From Eubacterium sp. OM08-24 (lineage in GTDB: Bacteria; Bacillota; Clostridia; Oscillospirales; Acutalibacteraceae), in the NCBI RefSeq assembly GCF_003438075.1, contig NZ_QSTA01000002.1, positions 248,001 through 312,000 of the forward strand: a stretch of 64,000 bases of DNA, written 5' to 3'. This document shows positions 44,492 through 53,670 of the stretch, in pieces (the first letter of the stretch is position 1; each line of letters starts with the position of its first letter). The notes beneath the pieces are model-generated. The model saw only the letters and a program-made list of their open reading frames with translations. It searched no databases and was not told the DNA's origin. The position numbers and the translations under genes were made by a program.

Positions 44492-45892
44492 TTGGCAAGT
44501 AAAGCGGGAAAGGGCAACAAAAGCCTTAAAGCGAGCGCATTTTACCTTGTAGGAAATCTTTTTAACAAAGCGCTTGCTTTCTTTACAATCCCTATATTCA
44601 CACGACTTCTCACAACCTCTGAGTACGGTATATCGCAAACCTACCTTTCGTGGGTAAGCATACTTACACTCATAGTGGGTATGTCGCTCGGCAACTCAAT
44701 AAGAACGGCTTACATTGACTTTGGTGACGATATCGAGGGATATATGTCCTCAATCTACGGACTGTCACTTCTCAGCTTTTTGGGTTCTTCGGCGCTCATA
44801 ATTACAGGAATGCTCATATGGAGCGACATTGACATTGTGCTTGTAATCTGCTGTCTTATGCAGTCGTATTTTCAGTTTGTATCAACCGCAATGACCACCA
44901 AATATATGATGAAGGTTGACTACATAAAAAAGACCCTTTTGCTGGCACTGCCGAACCTGACGATACAGGTTGCCGCAATTATAACAATTCTAAATATGCA
45001 TGGCGACAATAAGTATATGGGTTACATTATCCCATATGCCGCTGTTTACACCATAGTGGGCATATACTTTGTGATTGCGTCATTTATAAGGGGCAAAAAG
45101 GTATTTAACAAGTTGTATTGGAAATATGCCCTCACCTACTCATTGCCGCTTATTTTCCACGGACTTTCGCTTGTACTGCTGTCAAGCTCAGACCGAATTA
45201 TGATTACCAACCTGTATAATTCTTCCGAAACAGGTGTTTACAGCCTGATTTATAATCTAAGTATGGTTGCTATGGCTGTTACCGCATCTCTTGAGGCGGT
45301 GTGGGTGCCTTGGTTTACACGAAAGCTGATGACCAATGAAAAGAATATCATCAACAAAAATATTACAAAGTACCTTGAAATCGCCCTTGTTGTAATGCTT
45401 TGCCTGATGTTTGTTGCGCCTGAAATTGTAAAAATTATGGCTACAAAGGAGTATTACAGCGGTATATATATGATTCCGCCGCTTGTATTTGCATCTTTTG
45501 AAATGTATATGTATACGGTTTATGTAAATGTAGAATATTACTACAAGTCCACAAAATACATAGCATTCAACACCATTGTGGCGGCAGTTACAAACATTGT
45601 GCTCAACTTTATTTTTGTGCCGATGTTCGGCGGTATGGCAGCCTGCTTTACAACGGTAGCGTCTTATATGGTTTCTTTTATAATGCACTCCCGTCACTCA
45701 AGAAAGCTCGACAAAGACCTCTTCCCTATCAGACAGTTTGCATTGCCGACAATAATATTTATAGTTGCCATCGTGCTTGCGTATCTGCTTATGGATTTGT
45801 GGCTTGTCCGCTGGATTATTGTAGTTGCAGGCTTTGGCTGTTATGCTGTATTTGCACTGGTAACAAAGAGATTTGCAACATTCTTAAAATAA
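44492..45892 (+). CDS. Oligosaccharide flippase (Wzx family)
   Basis: 466 residues from a TTG (AAGGAAGTGA upstream; 7 bp past the Wzy stop). About twelve to fourteen membrane segments in the MATE/Wzx pattern: 'SAFYLVGNLFNKALAFFTIP' and 'FTRLLTTSEYG' at the start, 'LIFHGLSLVLLSSSDRIMI' in the middle. It flips lipid-linked repeat units. Last gene of the EPS operon. Confidence 0.93.
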   Translation: MASKAGKGNKSLKASAFYLVGNLFNKALAFFTIPIFTRLLTTSEYGISQTYLSWVSILTLIVGMSLGNSIRTAYIDFGDDIEGYMSSIYGLSLLSFLGSSALIITGMLIWSDIDIVLVICCLMQSYFQFVSTAMTTKYMMKVDYIKKTLLLALPNLTIQVAAIITILNMHGDNKYMGYIIPYAAVYTIVGIYFVIASFIRGKKVFNKLYWKYALTYSLPLIFHGLSLVLLSSSDRIMITNLYNSSETGVYSLIYNLSMVAMAVTASLEAVWVPWFTRKLMTNEKNIINKNITKYLEIALVVMLCLMFVAPEIVKIMATKEYYSGIYMIPPLVFASFEMYMYTVYVNVEYYYKSTKYIAFNTIVAAVTNIVLNFIFVPMFGGMAACFTTVASYMVSFIMHSRHSRKLDKDLFPIRQFALPTIIFIVAIVLAYLLMDLWLVRWIIVVAGFGCYAVFALVTKRFATFLK

Positions 45893-45905
45893 AATTAAAT
45901 GATTA

Positions 45906-45934
45906 ACTCCCCTTGGCTAATGCTCAAGGGGAGT
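45906..45934 (+). terminator. Terminator of the EPS operon
   Basis: ACTCCCCTTG and CAAGGGGAGT pair around 9 nt, followed by TTTTTGTG. Confidence 0.92.
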
Positions 45935-45973
45935 TTTTGTGTGAAATATTCTAAGTTCATTTTGCTTAGCTTA

Positions 45974-46378
45974 AGTCGGGCAACAAAGTAAAGCAACAGC
46001 CAAACTTTCCGTCCCAAAGTTAAAAGTTTGGTCAACCTTTTCAAAGGTTGTGGGTGTGGGCAATGCCCACAAATATTTTCGGTTATCTCAAATTTTTGAC
46101 AGCCAAACGGCTGCCGTTTGGCAACTTGAACACAATGGCGAAAGCCAATGCGACAGCAACAGAGAAAAGATACTCCCTATAATTTGTGCCGTCATTGCTA
46201 CGCAATGACGGCACATTATTTTATCTATTCCCCTTTTTAAGGCTATCGCCTGTTTTCAAAACATTGTCTTAGCACGCAAACAGCTTTGCTGTTTGCGCCC
46301 GATAATTTGATGTAAGGAAAACTTTTTATGGGCTCTGCCCAAACCCGCAAGCCTTTAAAAAGGCTTGACTTAAATTTT
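45974..46378 (+). repeat. Hairpin-rich intergenic repeat, full copy R2
   Basis: Same order of elements as R1. Hairpin arms visible in order: CCAAACTTT/AAAGTTTGG, CAACCTTT/AAAGGTTG, TGTGGGCA/TGCCCACA, GCCAAACGGC/GCCGTTTGGC, TGGC/GCCA, GTGCCGTCATTGC/GCAATGACGGCAC, GCAAACAGC/GCTGTTTGC, GGGC/GCCC, AAGCCTTT/AAAGGCTT. It fills the gap between the converging EPS operon and the nfn operon. No ORF of substance. Confidence 0.85.
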
Positions 46379-46463
46379 TTAATTATTTTACCAAACCATA
46401 ATTACACCAACTTTTGATAAAGAGCCTTAATTATTAATCTTAGCGATGAAACACACAAAAAAT

Positions 46464-46493
46464 ACCCGACTATAGCTTTTGCTATAATCGGGT
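46464..46493 (-). terminator. Terminator of the nfn operon
   Basis: Minus-strand ACCCGATTATAGC and GCTATAGTCGGGT around AAAA, followed by ATTTTTTGTG, 19 bp past the nfnB stop. Confidence 0.9.
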
Positions 46494-46512
46494 AAATTTT
46501 TTTATATAAGAA

Positions 46513-47904
46513 TTACTCTTTGCTCTTAATGTACTCGTCAATAGCTGCTGCGGCTGTTTTGCCTGCACCCATTGCAAGAATTACTGTAGCAGCACCTGTT
46601 ACAGCGTCACCGCCTGCATATACGCCCTCACGAGATGTAAGACCGTGCTCATCAGTGATAATGCCGCCCCACTTCTGTGTTTCAAGTCCCTTTGTTGTAG
46701 CCTTAATAAGTGGGTTTGGTGATGTGCCAATAGAAATTACAACTGCGTCAACATCAAGTACAAACTCGCTGTCAGGCTTAACAACAGGTCTTCTTCTTCC
46801 GCTTTCGTCAGGCTCGCCGAGTTCCATCTCAACGCACTTCATACCTGTAACAAACTCGTTTTCATCGCCGAGAATTTCAACAGGGTTGTTGAGGAGCTTA
46901 AAGATAATGCCCTCTTCCTTAGCGTGTTCAACTTCTTCTCTTCTTGCAGGAAGTTCCTCTTCACTTCTTCTGTAAACAATGTAAACTTCATCTGCACCAA
47001 GACGCTTAGCACAACGGGCTGCGTCCATAGCAACATTACCGCCGCCTACGATAGCAACCTTTTTAGCGTGCATAATAGGTGTAGCTGAGTCCTCTTTGTA
47101 GGACTTCATAAGGTTTGTTCTTGTGAGGAACTCGTTTGCTGAGTAAACACCGCAAAGGTTCTCACCGGGAATCTTCATAAATCTTGGAAGACCTGCGCCC
47201 GAACCGATAAATACGGCCTCAAAGCCCATATCGTCCATAAGCTCATCAATAGAGATAACTCTGCCGATAACCATATTTGTTTCAACCTTAACGCCGAGAG
47301 CCTTGAGTGTGTCTACCTCTTTCTGAACGATTGACTTCGGAAGTCTGAACTCAGGAATACCGTAAACAAGTACGCCGCCTGCAAGGTGGAGTGCCTCAAA
47401 TACTGTTACATCGTAACCCATTTTTGCAAGGTCGCCTGCGCAGGTAAGACCAGAAGGGCCTGAACCTACCACTGCTACCTTATGACCGTTTGGCTCAGGC
47501 TTGTTTACAACAACATCTGTCTGAGCGTTGTGCCAGTCGGCAACAAATCTCTCAAGTCTGCCAATGCCGACAGGCTCTGTCTTAATACCTCTTACGCACT
47601 TAGACTCGCACTGAGTTTCCTGTGGACAAACACGACCGCATACAGCAGGAAGTGAGCTTGACTTTGAAATTACATCATAAGCACCTGCAAAGTTGCCCTG
47701 TGCAACTTCCTTGATAAAATCAGGAATTGAAATATGTACCGGACAGCCCGATACGCATGGCTTGTGCTTACAATTAAGGCAACGCTGTGCCTCTTCGATT
47801 GCAACTTCTTCTGTGTAACCTGTTGCTACCTCAAGGAAGTTTTTATTTCTTACATTAGGCTCCTGTGTAGGCATAGGAGCTTTTTTAGGTGACATATTAG
47901 GCAT
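46513..47904 (-). CDS. nfnB: NADPH-dependent glutamate synthase small subunit-like / NfnB (large subunit of bifurcating transhydrogenase)
   Basis: 463 residues. N-terminal Fe-S region with CLNCKHKPCVSGCPV and 'CGRVCPQETQCESKC', then two dinucleotide folds ('GSGPSGLTCAGDLA' and 'GGGNVAMDAARC'). The family is shared by GltA and NfnB; pairing with an FNR-like gene 2 bp upstream and no glutamate synthase large subunit favour NfnB. NfnAB couples NADH and reduced ferredoxin to NADP+ reduction. With nifJ here this gives NADPH from pyruvate. Confidence 0.88.
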   Translation of the reverse strand: MPNMSPKKAPMPTQEPNVRNKNFLEVATGYTEEVAIEEAQRCLNCKHKPCVSGCPVHISIPDFIKEVAQGNFAGAYDVISKSSSLPAVCGRVCPQETQCESKCVRGIKTEPVGIGRLERFVADWHNAQTDVVVNKPEPNGHKVAVVGSGPSGLTCAGDLAKMGYDVTVFEALHLAGGVLVYGIPEFRLPKSIVQKEVDTLKALGVKVETNMVIGRVISIDELMDDMGFEAVFIGSGAGLPRFMKIPGENLCGVYSANEFLTRTNLMKSYKEDSATPIMHAKKVAIVGGGNVAMDAARCAKRLGADEVYIVYRRSEEELPARREEVEHAKEEGIIFKLLNNPVEILGDENEFVTGMKCVEMELGEPDESGRRRPVVKPDSEFVLDVDAVVISIGTSPNPLIKATTKGLETQKWGGIITDEHGLTSREGVYAGGDAVTGAATVILAMGAGKTAAAAIDEYIKSKE

Positions 47905-47906
47905 AA

Positions 47907-48749
47907 TTACTCAACCTCCTTCTTAAACAGATTACATGCTTCGCTGTGAGCCTTGCGCTCAAAGTCCTTATACATAGCGCCACGCTTCATAGCCTCATCA
48001 AAGTCAACCTGGAAGCCGTCAAAATCAGGGCCGTCAACGCAAGCAAACTTTGTTTCGCCGCCAACTGTAAGACGACAGCCGCCGCACATACCTGTACCGT
48101 CAATCATAATCGGGTTCATAGAAACTGTGGTAGGAATGTTGTAAGGCTTAGTGGTCTTAACAACGAACTTCATCATAATAAGCGGGCCGATAGTAATTAC
48201 GAGGTCGTAGTTCTCGCCTGCCTTGATCATCTCTTCGAGAGGAGCAGTAACAACGCCCTTTCTGCCGTAAGAGCCGTCATCTGTCATCATAACAAACTTA
48301 TCTGAACAAGCCTTGAACTCATCTTCAAGAATAACAAGGTCTTTGTTTCTGAAACCTACAATAGAGTGAACCTCTACGCCAAGCTCGTGGAGCTTTTCAG
48401 CGATAGGAAGTGCAATTGCGCAGCCTACGCCGCCGCCTACAACGCAAACCTTTTTGTAGCCATCTGTATGAGTAGGAACACCGAGAGGGCCTACAAAATC
48501 GTGGAGGCAATCGCCCTCATTTAAGTGGTTGAGTTTTTCTGTTGTAGCACCCACAATCTGGAAAATAATGCGGACTGTACCCTTTTCTCTGTCATAACCT
48601 GCAACGGTAAGCGGAATACGCTCACCGTCCTCGTCAACTCTGAGGATAATAAACTGACCCGGCTGCGCTTTTTTAGCGATAAGCGGAGCGTCAATTTCCA
48701 TAAGAGTTACGGTAGGGTTGAGTGCTTTCTTTTTAACTATCTTATACAT
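47907..48749 (-). CDS. nfnA: Ferredoxin-NADP reductase-like subunit (NfnA)
   Basis: 280 residues from the ATG at 48749 (AAGGGA 10 nt upstream); an ATG 21 bp earlier lacks an RBS. FAD-binding 'GQFIILRVDEDGERIPLTV', NAD-binding 'VVGGGVGCAIALPIAEKL', and a C-terminal [2Fe-2S] site around 'DGTGMCGGCRLTVGG' and 'KFACVDGPDF'. The same family includes sulfide dehydrogenase and PyrK; the NfnB neighbour decides. Confidence 0.88.
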   Translation of the reverse strand: MYKIVKKKALNPTVTLMEIDAPLIAKKAQPGQFIILRVDEDGERIPLTVAGYDREKGTVRIIFQIVGATTEKLNHLNEGDCLHDFVGPLGVPTHTDGYKKVCVVGGGVGCAIALPIAEKLHELGVEVHSIVGFRNKDLVILEDEFKACSDKFVMMTDDGSYGRKGVVTAPLEEMIKAGENYDLVITIGPLIMMKFVVKTTKPYNIPTTVSMNPIMIDGTGMCGGCRLTVGGETKFACVDGPDFDGFQVDFDEAMKRGAMYKDFERKAHSEACNLFKKEVE

Positions 48750-48816
48750 CTCAAATCTATCCCTTCGCATAAATTTTTAAAATCAACACATAAAATCGCA
48801 TCATATGCTTAAGTAT

Positions 48817-48845
48817 AGTTTATCATAACATTGATAAAGTTTCAA
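48817..48845 (-). promoter_or_regulatory. Candidate sigma-A promoter of nfnAB
   Basis: Minus-strand TTGAAA, 17 nt, TAAACT; about 67 bp before the nfnA ATG. Confidence 0.55.
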
Positions 48846-48976
48846 TACAAATTCGTCATTTTTCGTTGTGTTTTTTCAGCACTTTTTTCCAAAGTAATGC
48901 ACATACAGCTGTATAAATTCATTTTATTTTGTAATAAATATATTTATCAATATATTTAACAGGAAAGGGAATTTAT

Positions 48977-49933
48977 ATGTTTACAAACAAAAAGAAAATC
49001 GCACTCATAGGTACGGGTATGGTGGGTATGAGCTTTGCTTATGCGGCACTAAATCAAAATCTTTGCGATGAGCTTGCGCTGATTGACATAAACGAGCAGA
49101 GAGCAAGAGGCGAGGCTATGGACTTAAACCACGGCATTGCCTTTTCGCCTGCAAGCACCAAAATTTACGCAGGCAGTTACAGCGATTGCAAAGACGCCGA
49201 CATTGTGGTGATATGCGCAGGCGCAAACCAGCGACAGCCGTCACAAAGCAGGCTTGACCTTTTAAAAGGGAATTACGAAATATTCCAAAAAATTGTTCCG
49301 CAGGTAACCGAAAGCGGCTTTGACGGCATATTTATTGTCGCTACAAATCCAGTTGACATTATGACAAGAATCACCTGCGAGCTTTCGGGATTTAAAGCCG
49401 AAAAAGTAATCGGCACGGGTACAACCCTTGACACCGCAAGGCTTAGGTATCTTTTGGGCGAATACTTTGAAGTTGACCCACGCAACATACACGCCTATGT
49501 TATCGGCGAACACGGTGACAGTGAATTTGTACCTTGGTCGCAGGCGCTTATAGCGGTAAAGCCGATATGCGATGTACTCGCCGACAATCCGAAAAGCTAT
49601 TTTATGGAGGACTTAGACAAAATCAGCCGAGAGGTGCGCACTGCCGCACATGAAATAATAGTGGCTAAAAAAGCGACCTACTACGGCATAGGAATGGCAA
49701 TCGTTAGAGTTGCGAGAGCTGTACTCGAAAACGAAAATTCTGTGCTGACTGTGTCTGTACGATTGCGTGGCGAGTACGGCGGCAAAAAAGATGTATTCCT
49801 CGGCAATCCGGCAATAATCGGCAGTGAGGGTGCAAAGCGAATACTTGAGCTGAAATTAACCCCCTCGGAACAGAAATATCTTGAAAATTCCTATAACATT
49901 CTCAATGACAACTATAAAAGCGCTGTGCGTTGA
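48977..49933 (+). CDS. ldh: L-lactate dehydrogenase
   Basis: 318 residues. 'IALIGTGMVGMSFAYA' binds NAD. 'CAGANQRQPSQSRLDL' carries Gln at the specificity position, as in lactate rather than malate dehydrogenases; 'ATNPVDIMT', 'GTGTTLDTARLR' and 'VIGEHGDSE' hold the catalytic Asp/Arg/His set. It reduces pyruvate to lactate and would compete with PFOR. AGGAAAGG 9 nt upstream. Confidence 0.95.
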   Translation: MFTNKKKIALIGTGMVGMSFAYAALNQNLCDELALIDINEQRARGEAMDLNHGIAFSPASTKIYAGSYSDCKDADIVVICAGANQRQPSQSRLDLLKGNYEIFQKIVPQVTESGFDGIFIVATNPVDIMTRITCELSGFKAEKVIGTGTTLDTARLRYLLGEYFEVDPRNIHAYVIGEHGDSEFVPWSQALIAVKPICDVLADNPKSYFMEDLDKISREVRTAAHEIIVAKKATYYGIGMAIVRVARAVLENENSVLTVSVRLRGEYGGKKDVFLGNPAIIGSEGAKRILELKLTPSEQKYLENSYNILNDNYKSAVR

Positions 49934-50243
49934 GTTTTAATTAAAGTAATGTTTTTGATTTACGGTTTATAAGTATGTTTCCGTTATATACCTTTAGTTT
50001 TATATTAAAAAACTCCGAAAGAAAGCACCTTAAGGGGAAAGGATTTTCGAGTTCCTTTCCCTTTAAGTATCCCATTTTCTTACACGAGCAAAGTCAGCAA
50101 CCTTGGACTTCCTGCTTTGTGGCTGATTCTATTGTAATAAACTTTACGATGCGCCTAAAAAAACGGCTTTAAATATTGAAAAGTATCGCTGTTATTGATA
50201 TAATAAAGAATAAAGCTAATTTTTATAGAGAGAGGTTAAAACT
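49934..50243 (+). other. Intergenic region ldh-gltX with hairpins and a promoter
   Basis: A 15-bp hairpin at 50029-50067 (CTTAAGGGGAAAGGA with TCCTTTCCCTTTAAG, G-U pairs) is probably the ldh terminator, though its U-tract is weak. A second, smaller hairpin is at 50088-50115 (AGCA-AAGTC / GACTT-CC-TGCT). No T-box signature or gene is seen. Confidence 0.5.
50176..50204 (+). promoter_or_regulatory. Sigma-A promoter of gltX-glnS
   Basis: TTGAAA, 17 nt, TATAAT (50199-50204), 39 bp before the gltX ATG. Confidence 0.75.
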
Positions 50244-51701
50244 ATGCCTGAGCTTACAGTTCGTACAAGATATGCACCAAGTCCAACAGGATTTATGCAT
50301 GTCGGCAACCTGCGTACCGCTCTTTACGAGTACCTTGTTGCAAAATCCCAAAACGGCAAATTTATTTTGAGAATTGAAGATACCGACCGTGAAAGACTTG
50401 TTGACGGTGCGGTTGATGTTATTTATAATACTTTAAAACTTGCAGGACTTCAACACGACGAAGGTCCTGACCTCGGCGGCGACTTTGGCCCTTATGTTCA
50501 GTCAGAGAGAAAGGATATGTATCTTCCTTACGCCGAACAGCTTATAAAAGAGGGCAAGGCTTACCGTTGCTTCTGCTCAAAAGAGCGCCTTGAAAAAATC
50601 CAGAACGAAACAGTCGGCGGCGGCTATGACAGACATTGCCGTGATCTTCCGCAGGAAGAAATCGACCGACTACTCGCCGAGGGCGTTCCGTATGTAATCC
50701 GTCAGAAAATGCCGATTGAGGGCAGTACATCGTTTACCGACGCTGTTTTCGGTGAAATCACTGTTGAAAATACAGAGTTGCAGGATCAAATTCTTATTAA
50801 AACAGACGGCTACCCGACATATAACTTTGCAAATGTTATCGACGACCACACAATGGGCATTACTCATGTTGTCCGTGGCTGTGAGTACCTTAGCTCAACA
50901 CCTAAGTACAACCTCCTTTACGAGGCATTCGGTTGGGAAATTCCTACTTATATTCACCTCCCGCTCATTATGGGTAAGGACGCTGACGGCAATGTATCCA
51001 AACTTTCAAAGCGTCACGGTGCAACAGGCTTTTATGATTTGATTGACGAGGGTTACTTACCGGAAGCCATCATTAACTATATTGCACTTCTCGGTTGGTG
51101 CCCGAAAGACAATCAGGAAATTTTCACTCTTAAGGAGCTTGAAAAGGCATTTGACATAAGCGGCATCAGCAAGTCACCCGCTGTATTTGACTACGATAAA
51201 CTCTCTTGGTTTAACGGCGAATACATCAAGGCTATGACCCCTGAAAAATTCACCGAGGTTGCAATGCCTTACTATAAAAAGGTATTCGGCGACAAACAGA
51301 TGCCATACGAAAAGTTTGCGGCAATACTCCAAAAGCGTACAACTCAGCTTACACAAATTCCCGAAATGCTCGATTTCTTTGCGGAATTGCCAAGCTACAC
51401 AAAGGAGCTTTTCGTAAATAAAAAGAGCAAGACAAATCTTGAAAATTCACCCGTAGTTTTGAAAGAGGCTTATGACAGATTAAAGGCTCTGCCTGAATGG
51501 AACGAAACTTCAATTCACGATTGCCTTATTAATATGGCTGTCGAAAAAGAGCTTAAAAACGGCACGGTAATGTGGCCTGTAAGAATTGCCGCCGCAGGCA
51601 AAACCGTTACACCGGGCGGTGCTGTTGAAATTCTTGACATTCTCGGCAGAGATGAGTCACTTGCAAGACTTGAAAAAGGTATGGCAATACTTGCAGAATA
51701 A
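50244..51701 (+). CDS. gltX: Glutamyl-tRNA synthetase
   Basis: 485 residues, normal length. Class I HIGH variant 'SPTGFMHVGNLRT', 'YHCRDL'-type zinc region replaced by 'CFCSKERLEKI', KMSKS variant 'KLSKRHGA', and a C-terminal anticodon-binding domain. AGAGAGG upstream. Probably discriminating, since a GlnRS gene follows 63 bp downstream. Confidence 0.96.
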   Translation: MPELTVRTRYAPSPTGFMHVGNLRTALYEYLVAKSQNGKFILRIEDTDRERLVDGAVDVIYNTLKLAGLQHDEGPDLGGDFGPYVQSERKDMYLPYAEQLIKEGKAYRCFCSKERLEKIQNETVGGGYDRHCRDLPQEEIDRLLAEGVPYVIRQKMPIEGSTSFTDAVFGEITVENTELQDQILIKTDGYPTYNFANVIDDHTMGITHVVRGCEYLSSTPKYNLLYEAFGWEIPTYIHLPLIMGKDADGNVSKLSKRHGATGFYDLIDEGYLPEAIINYIALLGWCPKDNQEIFTLKELEKAFDISGISKSPAVFDYDKLSWFNGEYIKAMTPEKFTEVAMPYYKKVFGDKQMPYEKFAAILQKRTTQLTQIPEMLDFFAELPSYTKELFVNKKSKTNLENSPVVLKEAYDRLKALPEWNETSIHDCLINMAVEKELKNGTVMWPVRIAAAGKTVTPGGAVEILDILGRDESLARLEKGMAILAE

Positions 51702-51764
51702 AACGACTTTTGCTTAAGATTAATTAAAAATCTTGCAAAATTGAGTAATACAGAGGGATATTAT

Positions 51765-53456
51765 ATGGCAGAAGATATTAAGAATACCGAAGCTACCGAA
51801 GTTCCGAACGGTAACTTTATTCATACATTTATTGAAGAGGATATTGCCGAGGGCGGCAGATTTGAGGGCAAAAAGGTACACACCCGTTTTCCTCCCGAGC
51901 CAAACGGCTACCTCCACATAGGCCACGCAAAGGCTATTTGCATTGACTTTGGCACAGCCGAGAAATTCGGCGGCATCTGCAATCTTCGTATGGACGACAC
52001 AAACCCTACAAAGGAAGATGTAGAGTATGTAGACGCTATCAAAGAGGACATCAAGTGGCTCGGCTTTGACTGGGAAGACCGTTTCTACTTTGCATCGGAA
52101 TACTTTGACCAAATGTACGATTACGCTGTCGAACTTATTAAAAAGGGACTTGCATATGTATGCGAACTCACACCCGAACAGATGAGAGAAAACAGAGGCG
52201 ATACACAAACACCGGCAAAGAGCCCGTATCGTGACAGACCGATTGAAGAAAGCCTTGACCTTTTTGCAAGAATGAAAGCAGGCGAATTTGAGGACGGCAA
52301 AATGACACTCCGTGCAAAAATCGACCTTGCATCGGGCAACTTCAATATGCGTGACCCTGTTATTTACAGAATTAACCGTCTAACTCACCACCGTACAGGC
52401 GACAAGTGGTGCATTTACCCTATGTACGATTTTGCGCACCCGATTGAAGATGCTATCGAGGGTATCACTCACAGCCTTTGCTCACTTGAGTTTGAAGCTC
52501 ACCGTCCGCTTTACGATTGGGTTATCAATAATATTTCTGTTCCTAACAAGCCTCGTCAGATTGAGTTTGCCCGTCTTGGCATTAACAACACAGTTATGTC
52601 AAAGCGTAAACTCCGTGAACTTGTTGAAAAGAATTATGTAAGCGGTTGGGATGACCCAAGAATGCCTACGCTCTGCGGACTTAGAAGAAGAGGTTATACC
52701 CCTAAGTCTATCCGTTCGTTTACGGAGCAGATCGGCGTATCAAAGGTAAATTCTATCGTTGAGTACAGTTTTCTTGAGCATTGCCTGCGTGACGATTTAA
52801 ATGAGAACGCAAAGCGTGCAATGTGCGTACTCCACCCTATAAAGCTCGTTATCACAAACTATCCCGAGGGTAAGGTTGAGGAGTTTGAGGTTGAAAACAA
52901 CCCGAACCGACCGGAGGACGGTACAAGAACGGTTACTTTCTCAAGAGAATGTTTTATTGAGGCAGACGACTTTATGGAAGAGCCGATTAAAAAGTACCAG
53001 CGCCTTTATCCGGGCAATGAAGTAAGACTTAAGTCAACTTACATTGTAAAATGCACAGGCTGCAAAAAGGACGAGGACGGCAATGTGGTAGAGGTTTATG
53101 CCGAGTATGACCCCGAAACCAGAGGCGGCAACACACCTGACGGCAGAAAAGTAAGAGGTACAATCCATTGGGTTGACGCAAACAACTGCGCAGATGCAGA
53201 GGTAAGACTTTACGATAACCTCTTTACAGTACCCGATCCCGATACAGGCGACAGAAACTTCCTTGACTACCTCAATCCAAATTCACTTGAGGTTTTTACA
53301 GGCTGTAAGGCAGAGAAAAATCTCGAAACCGCTGTTGCTCCACAGAGTTTTCAGTTTATGAGAATAGGCTACTTCTGCGTTGATAATAAGGATTCGTCAC
53401 CTGAGCACCTTGTCTTTAACCGCAGTGTGTCACTTAAAGACGGATTTAAAAAATAA
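51765..53456 (+). CDS. glnS: Glutaminyl-tRNA synthetase
   Basis: 563 residues from the ATG at 51765 (GAGGGA upstream); an in-frame TTG 24 bp earlier lacks an RBS. HIGH motif in '[13 protein letters not shown]', KMSKS variant 'VMSKRKL', and the GlnRS-specific two-domain beta-barrel C-terminus. It directly makes Gln-tRNA-Gln, a route acquired by only some Firmicutes; most use GatCAB amidotransferase. Confidence 0.96.
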   Translation: MAEDIKNTEATEVPNGNFIHTFIEEDIAEGGRFEGKKVHTRFPPEPNGYLHIGHAKAICIDFGTAEKFGGICNLRMDDTNPTKEDVEYVDAIKEDIKWLGFDWEDRFYFASEYFDQMYDYAVELIKKGLAYVCELTPEQMRENRGDTQTPAKSPYRDRPIEESLDLFARMKAGEFEDGKMTLRAKIDLASGNFNMRDPVIYRINRLTHHRTGDKWCIYPMYDFAHPIEDAIEGITHSLCSLEFEAHRPLYDWVINNISVPNKPRQIEFARLGINNTVMSKRKLRELVEKNYVSGWDDPRMPTLCGLRRRGYTPKSIRSFTEQIGVSKVNSIVEYSFLEHCLRDDLNENAKRAMCVLHPIKLVITNYPEGKVEEFEVENNPNRPEDGTRTVTFSRECFIEADDFMEEPIKKYQRLYPGNEVRLKSTYIVKCTGCKKDEDGNVVEVYAEYDPETRGGNTPDGRKVRGTIHWVDANNCADAEVRLYDNLFTVPDPDTGDRNFLDYLNPNSLEVFTGCKAEKNLETAVAPQSFQFMRIGYFCVDNKDSSPEHLVFNRSVSLKDGFKK

Positions 53457-53482
53457 TTTTAAATTTAGTGTAAAATAATATT

Positions 53483-53515
53483 CGCCCGATTACGGCTTGT
53501 TGCCATAATCGGGCG
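53483..53515 (+). terminator. Terminator of gltX-glnS
   Basis: CGCCCGATTA and TAATCGGGCG pair with an inner GGC/GCC, followed by ATTTTTTGTG. Confidence 0.92.
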
Positions 53516-53556
53516 ATTTTTTGTGTAGTTGGGGGTAAATATTTTAACGCACTTTC

Positions 53557-53646
53557 GTTCGGGCAACAAAGTAAGATAAACGCTAAACTTTCCGTCCCGA
53601 AGTTAAAAGCTTGGTCAACCTTTTCAAAGGTTGTGGGTTTGGGCAG
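53557..53646 (+). repeat. Repeat family, left-arm copy R4
   Basis: From TTCGGGCAACAAAG through AACTTTCCGTCCCGAAG and CAACCTTT/AAAGGTTG to GGGTTTGGGCAG. The interior and right end are absent; the sequence then runs into the end of the LRR-dockerin gene. Confidence 0.7.
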
Positions 53647-53670
53647 TTTTATATAATTTAAAATTATGTA

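Noticed and set aside
49934..50243. T-box riboswitch upstream of gltX
   Set aside because: No AGGGUGG-type T-box sequence or specifier-loop structure seen; the hairpins look like an ldh terminator and a small stem. The hisS, aspS and leuC leaders also show no T-box.
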